NCBI GenBank assembly: GCA_013398615.1 | Contig: VZSR01003022.1 | Span: 5,032,704-5,096,703 of the forward strand | Length of the DNA: 64,000 bases | Direction: 5' to 3' | Source of the DNA: Brachypodius melanocephalos | Lineage: Eukaryota > Chordata > Aves > Passeriformes > Pycnonotidae | In this document: positions 62,156 through 64,000 of the stretch, piece after piece | Layout of the letters: each line of letters begins with the position of its first letter | Numbering within the stretch: position 1 is the stretch's first letter | Notes under the pieces: generated by a model | Told to the model about the DNA's origin: nothing | Database searches by the model: none | Seen by the model: only the letters and a program-made list of their open reading frames with translations | Program-made: the position numbers and the translations under genes

Positions 62156-63575
62156 CAGGAGATGGAGGGGAACCCCAGAGCAAAGCCAGAAGGGTGTTTT
62201 TGGGTGTTTTCAACTTCTGTCACCTTTAACCTAGAGAAACATCATAACAGTGTGTTATCTTTGCTGGAAAAAGGAAGAACTCACAAGTTAGCTTTGGCAC
62301 ATCAGTTTTCTGGTATTTGAACAGATTTCAGCAGGATCTTGCCCTTCAGATAGACCCCACTCACCAGAACCACTTGGTTCAGTACGCTGTGAGAAGTTTT
62401 CATACCTGTTAAACTGGTTTAAAAGCAATCAAAAGGCCCTGCCCTTTCACAGCATGTGACGACCAAACTTCATCTTCTCCAAACAGCCAGAGGGGCTGTT
62501 TCAGACAACTACAACCTGAAGAGGAAAAACTACTGCCTTGAGGATGATCTCAAACTGCTGCTTTTCATGCAGCTACTACTCCTTGCAAACATGTGCCTCC
62601 TGCAAATCAAAAAGCCAGCCTAAAGTCTCTTCTCCTAAATTCAAGTACAGAAATAAGTAGACAAATGAGAATATTGGACCTATTAAAGACACACCAAGAT
62701 GCTTTTCACGCACCAGCATTTCCAAAGCAGAAGCACTTGGAAAGCTTTACGTTGCTCCAAAAAAATCTAGACGTGTATTGGGGAACTGAAGCTTTCTGGA
62801 AGGTTTCAGTGTCAATGATTAGCCATAACTGAATTAAGAGCTTCACACTTCTACATGTGCTCCTACTCAGCCACACTAGCTGGGACAAACCATCAGCACA
62901 AGCCACACAAGCTGCTTGCTCCACTAAAAAACCCAATTATAAGCTTGTACACCCACGCTAAATGCCAGAAAAGAATCAAGCAGCATAGCTCACTGAGGTC
63001 ATAACTGGACCGGCCTCAGAAGAAGAGATCAAACACCACCTCTTATTACAAATCTCGTCTCAAAACACTGAAGCCAACCTTGGCAAACCCAGAGCAAGCA
63101 GCAGGACAACAGACACTCCAGGACGCGGCCGGGGACAACGTGTCCCCGTGCAGGCCCTCACCCTAGGACGGGGGAACCGACCCCAGGGCCCACCGAAGGC
63201 ACCAGAGCCCGCCGGCCCTACCCCGGCCTGGCTCCCCCCGAGTCTGTCCCACGGATGGAACACTGCTCGTCCCCCCTGTTCTCTCTGAAGGGACTGCCCC
63301 GCTCCACAGAGCGCCTACAACCCCGACAGCCCCCCTGCACCCCGCAGCCTTCTCCCCACGCCTGGGTCCCACCGCACAACCCGTCCCACACCAGGATTCT
63401 CCCCACCCGTCCAGCCCCTCCCCAGCCCTCATCCCACGCTGTCCCCACACAGGACGGCCCCCAAACCTCCTCTGAGGGCCGCGTCCCGCCCGCGGCTCCC
63501 CGGGACACCCCGGCCCCCACCGGCGGCAGCAGATCGTGCCGGCAGCCCCGCCCCCGGCCGCGCGGGGGCACTCAC
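62156..63575 (-). other. TMEM104: TMEM104 5' UTR remainder and first intron
   Basis: This runs from the ATG back to the donor gtgagt at 63575. It includes the unresolved untranslated part of the start exon (to about 62216-62230). The GC content rises sharply from about 63110 as the CpG island begins. No other feature was recognised. Confidence 0.65.
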
Positions 63576-63660
63576 GGCGCACGCGCTGCCCCAGCGCGGG
63601 GCCTTCCGCGCACGTGACTGGTACGCGGGGCGGGACGTGGCGAAGGCGCCGACCGCGATT
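63576..63660 (-). other. TMEM104: Probable 5' noncoding exon of TMEM104 (upstream edge approximate)
   Basis: Inside the CpG island, the minus strand reads gcgcc followed by GTGAGTG, a strong donor at 63575. It is the only good minus-strand donor noticed between the island and the start exon. The transcription start is not visible, since there is no TATA box, so the upper limit is a guess bounded by the promoter elements. Confidence 0.5.
63611..63618 (-). promoter_or_regulatory. TMEM104: CACGTGAC E-box (CLEAR-like) near the TMEM104 start
   Basis: The minus strand reads gtcacgtgcg, matching eight of ten positions of the CLEAR consensus gtcacgtgac and containing the M-box/USF core tcacgtg. It lies about 35 bases upstream of the first-exon donor, at or just below the likely start site. 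TFEB/TFE3, MITF, USF or MAX-family factors bind such sites. The link to lysosomal regulation is inference. Confidence 0.45.
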
Positions 63661-64000
63661 GGGTAAGGGTAAGGGGCGGGGCATGGGAGGGGATGGGGCG
63701 GGGCCAGGGGTGTGAGCACGAATGGGAGGGGCCCAGATAGGAGCGTGGCAGGGAAAATGAGGTGGAGCATAGGGGGGCGTGGCCGTGCCGGGAAGGGGCG
63801 CGCCCAGAGAAAGTAGGAGCGGGGCGGGGACAGAGCAGGGGCGGAGACAGGGTGAACGTGCGGACTACGATTGGGCAACGGGAGGAGCAGGGCGGAGGCA
63901 GAGGCGGGGCCTCATGGAGCCATTGGGCGGGGCAATGGGGCGGGGCAGTGGGGAGGCGGTGCGTGGGCGCGGCACGAAAGGGGCGGGGTCACATGGGGCG

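Larger units (their letters stand above)
63110..64000. promoter_or_regulatory. TMEM104: CpG-island promoter of TMEM104, possibly bidirectional
   Basis: The last 900 bases are CpG-dense and GC-rich with no TATA box. GC boxes (ggggcggggc type) recur near 63673, 63693, 63820, 63927 and 63938. Three ATTGG words at 63658-63662, 63870-63874 and 63922-63926 are CCAAT boxes on the TMEM104 strand, a spacing typical of NF-Y/Sp1 promoters. In human the head-to-head partner is NAT9, a protein acetyltransferase (from memory). No NAT9 exon can be seen before the window ends. Confidence 0.7.

Noticed and set aside
1..64000. CRISPR arrays, operons, insertion sequences or phage-like genes
   Set aside because: None were seen. 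The sequence is vertebrate: split genes, CpG islands, CR1 elements and no dense protein-coding runs.

Overview
This window comes from a bird genome, probably a microchromosome. The evidence is split vertebrate genes with GT/AG introns, CpG-island promoters, degraded CR1 LINEs as the only recognisable interspersed repeats (no Alu or L1 seen), and two genes that are also convergent neighbours in human (chr17q25 by my recollection). Nothing prokaryotic, viral or CRISPR-like was seen. There is one 100-N assembly gap (24955-25054).

Layout. (1) 1-14437, plus strand, GC-rich: GRIN2C, the NMDA-receptor subunit GluN2C. It has a noncoding CpG-island first exon and 12 coding exons. The splice phases close exactly, giving a 1333-residue protein with signal peptide, N-terminal domain, glutamate-binding lobes, pore and a C-terminal ESEV PDZ ligand. 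(2) 14438-20940: the convergent interval holding the two 3' ends, low-complexity T/G and CATC tracts, and an AT-rich island. (3) 20941-63600, minus strand: TMEM104, a predicted multi-pass membrane protein of the amino-acid transporter (Aa_trans) superfamily. Nine coding exons with consistent phases give 498 residues. The gene has very large introns, which hold the CR1 copies. (4) 63050-64000: a TATA-less CpG island with GC boxes, inverted CCAAT boxes and a CACGTGAC element. It is the TMEM104 promoter and probably a bidirectional one; in human the head-to-head neighbour is NAT9, whose exons are not visible here.

The two genes share no pathway that the sequence shows; they are neighbours by conserved synteny. 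I found no convincing new gene system. The more unusual observations are a degenerate tandem repeat that runs across a GRIN2C splice donor into the intron, a NAGNAG tandem acceptor in TMEM104, a CpG island over the last GRIN2C exon, and a CpG cluster deep in a TMEM104 intron. Exon borders were read by eye from splice motifs, reading phase and remembered family sequences; no alignment was run.
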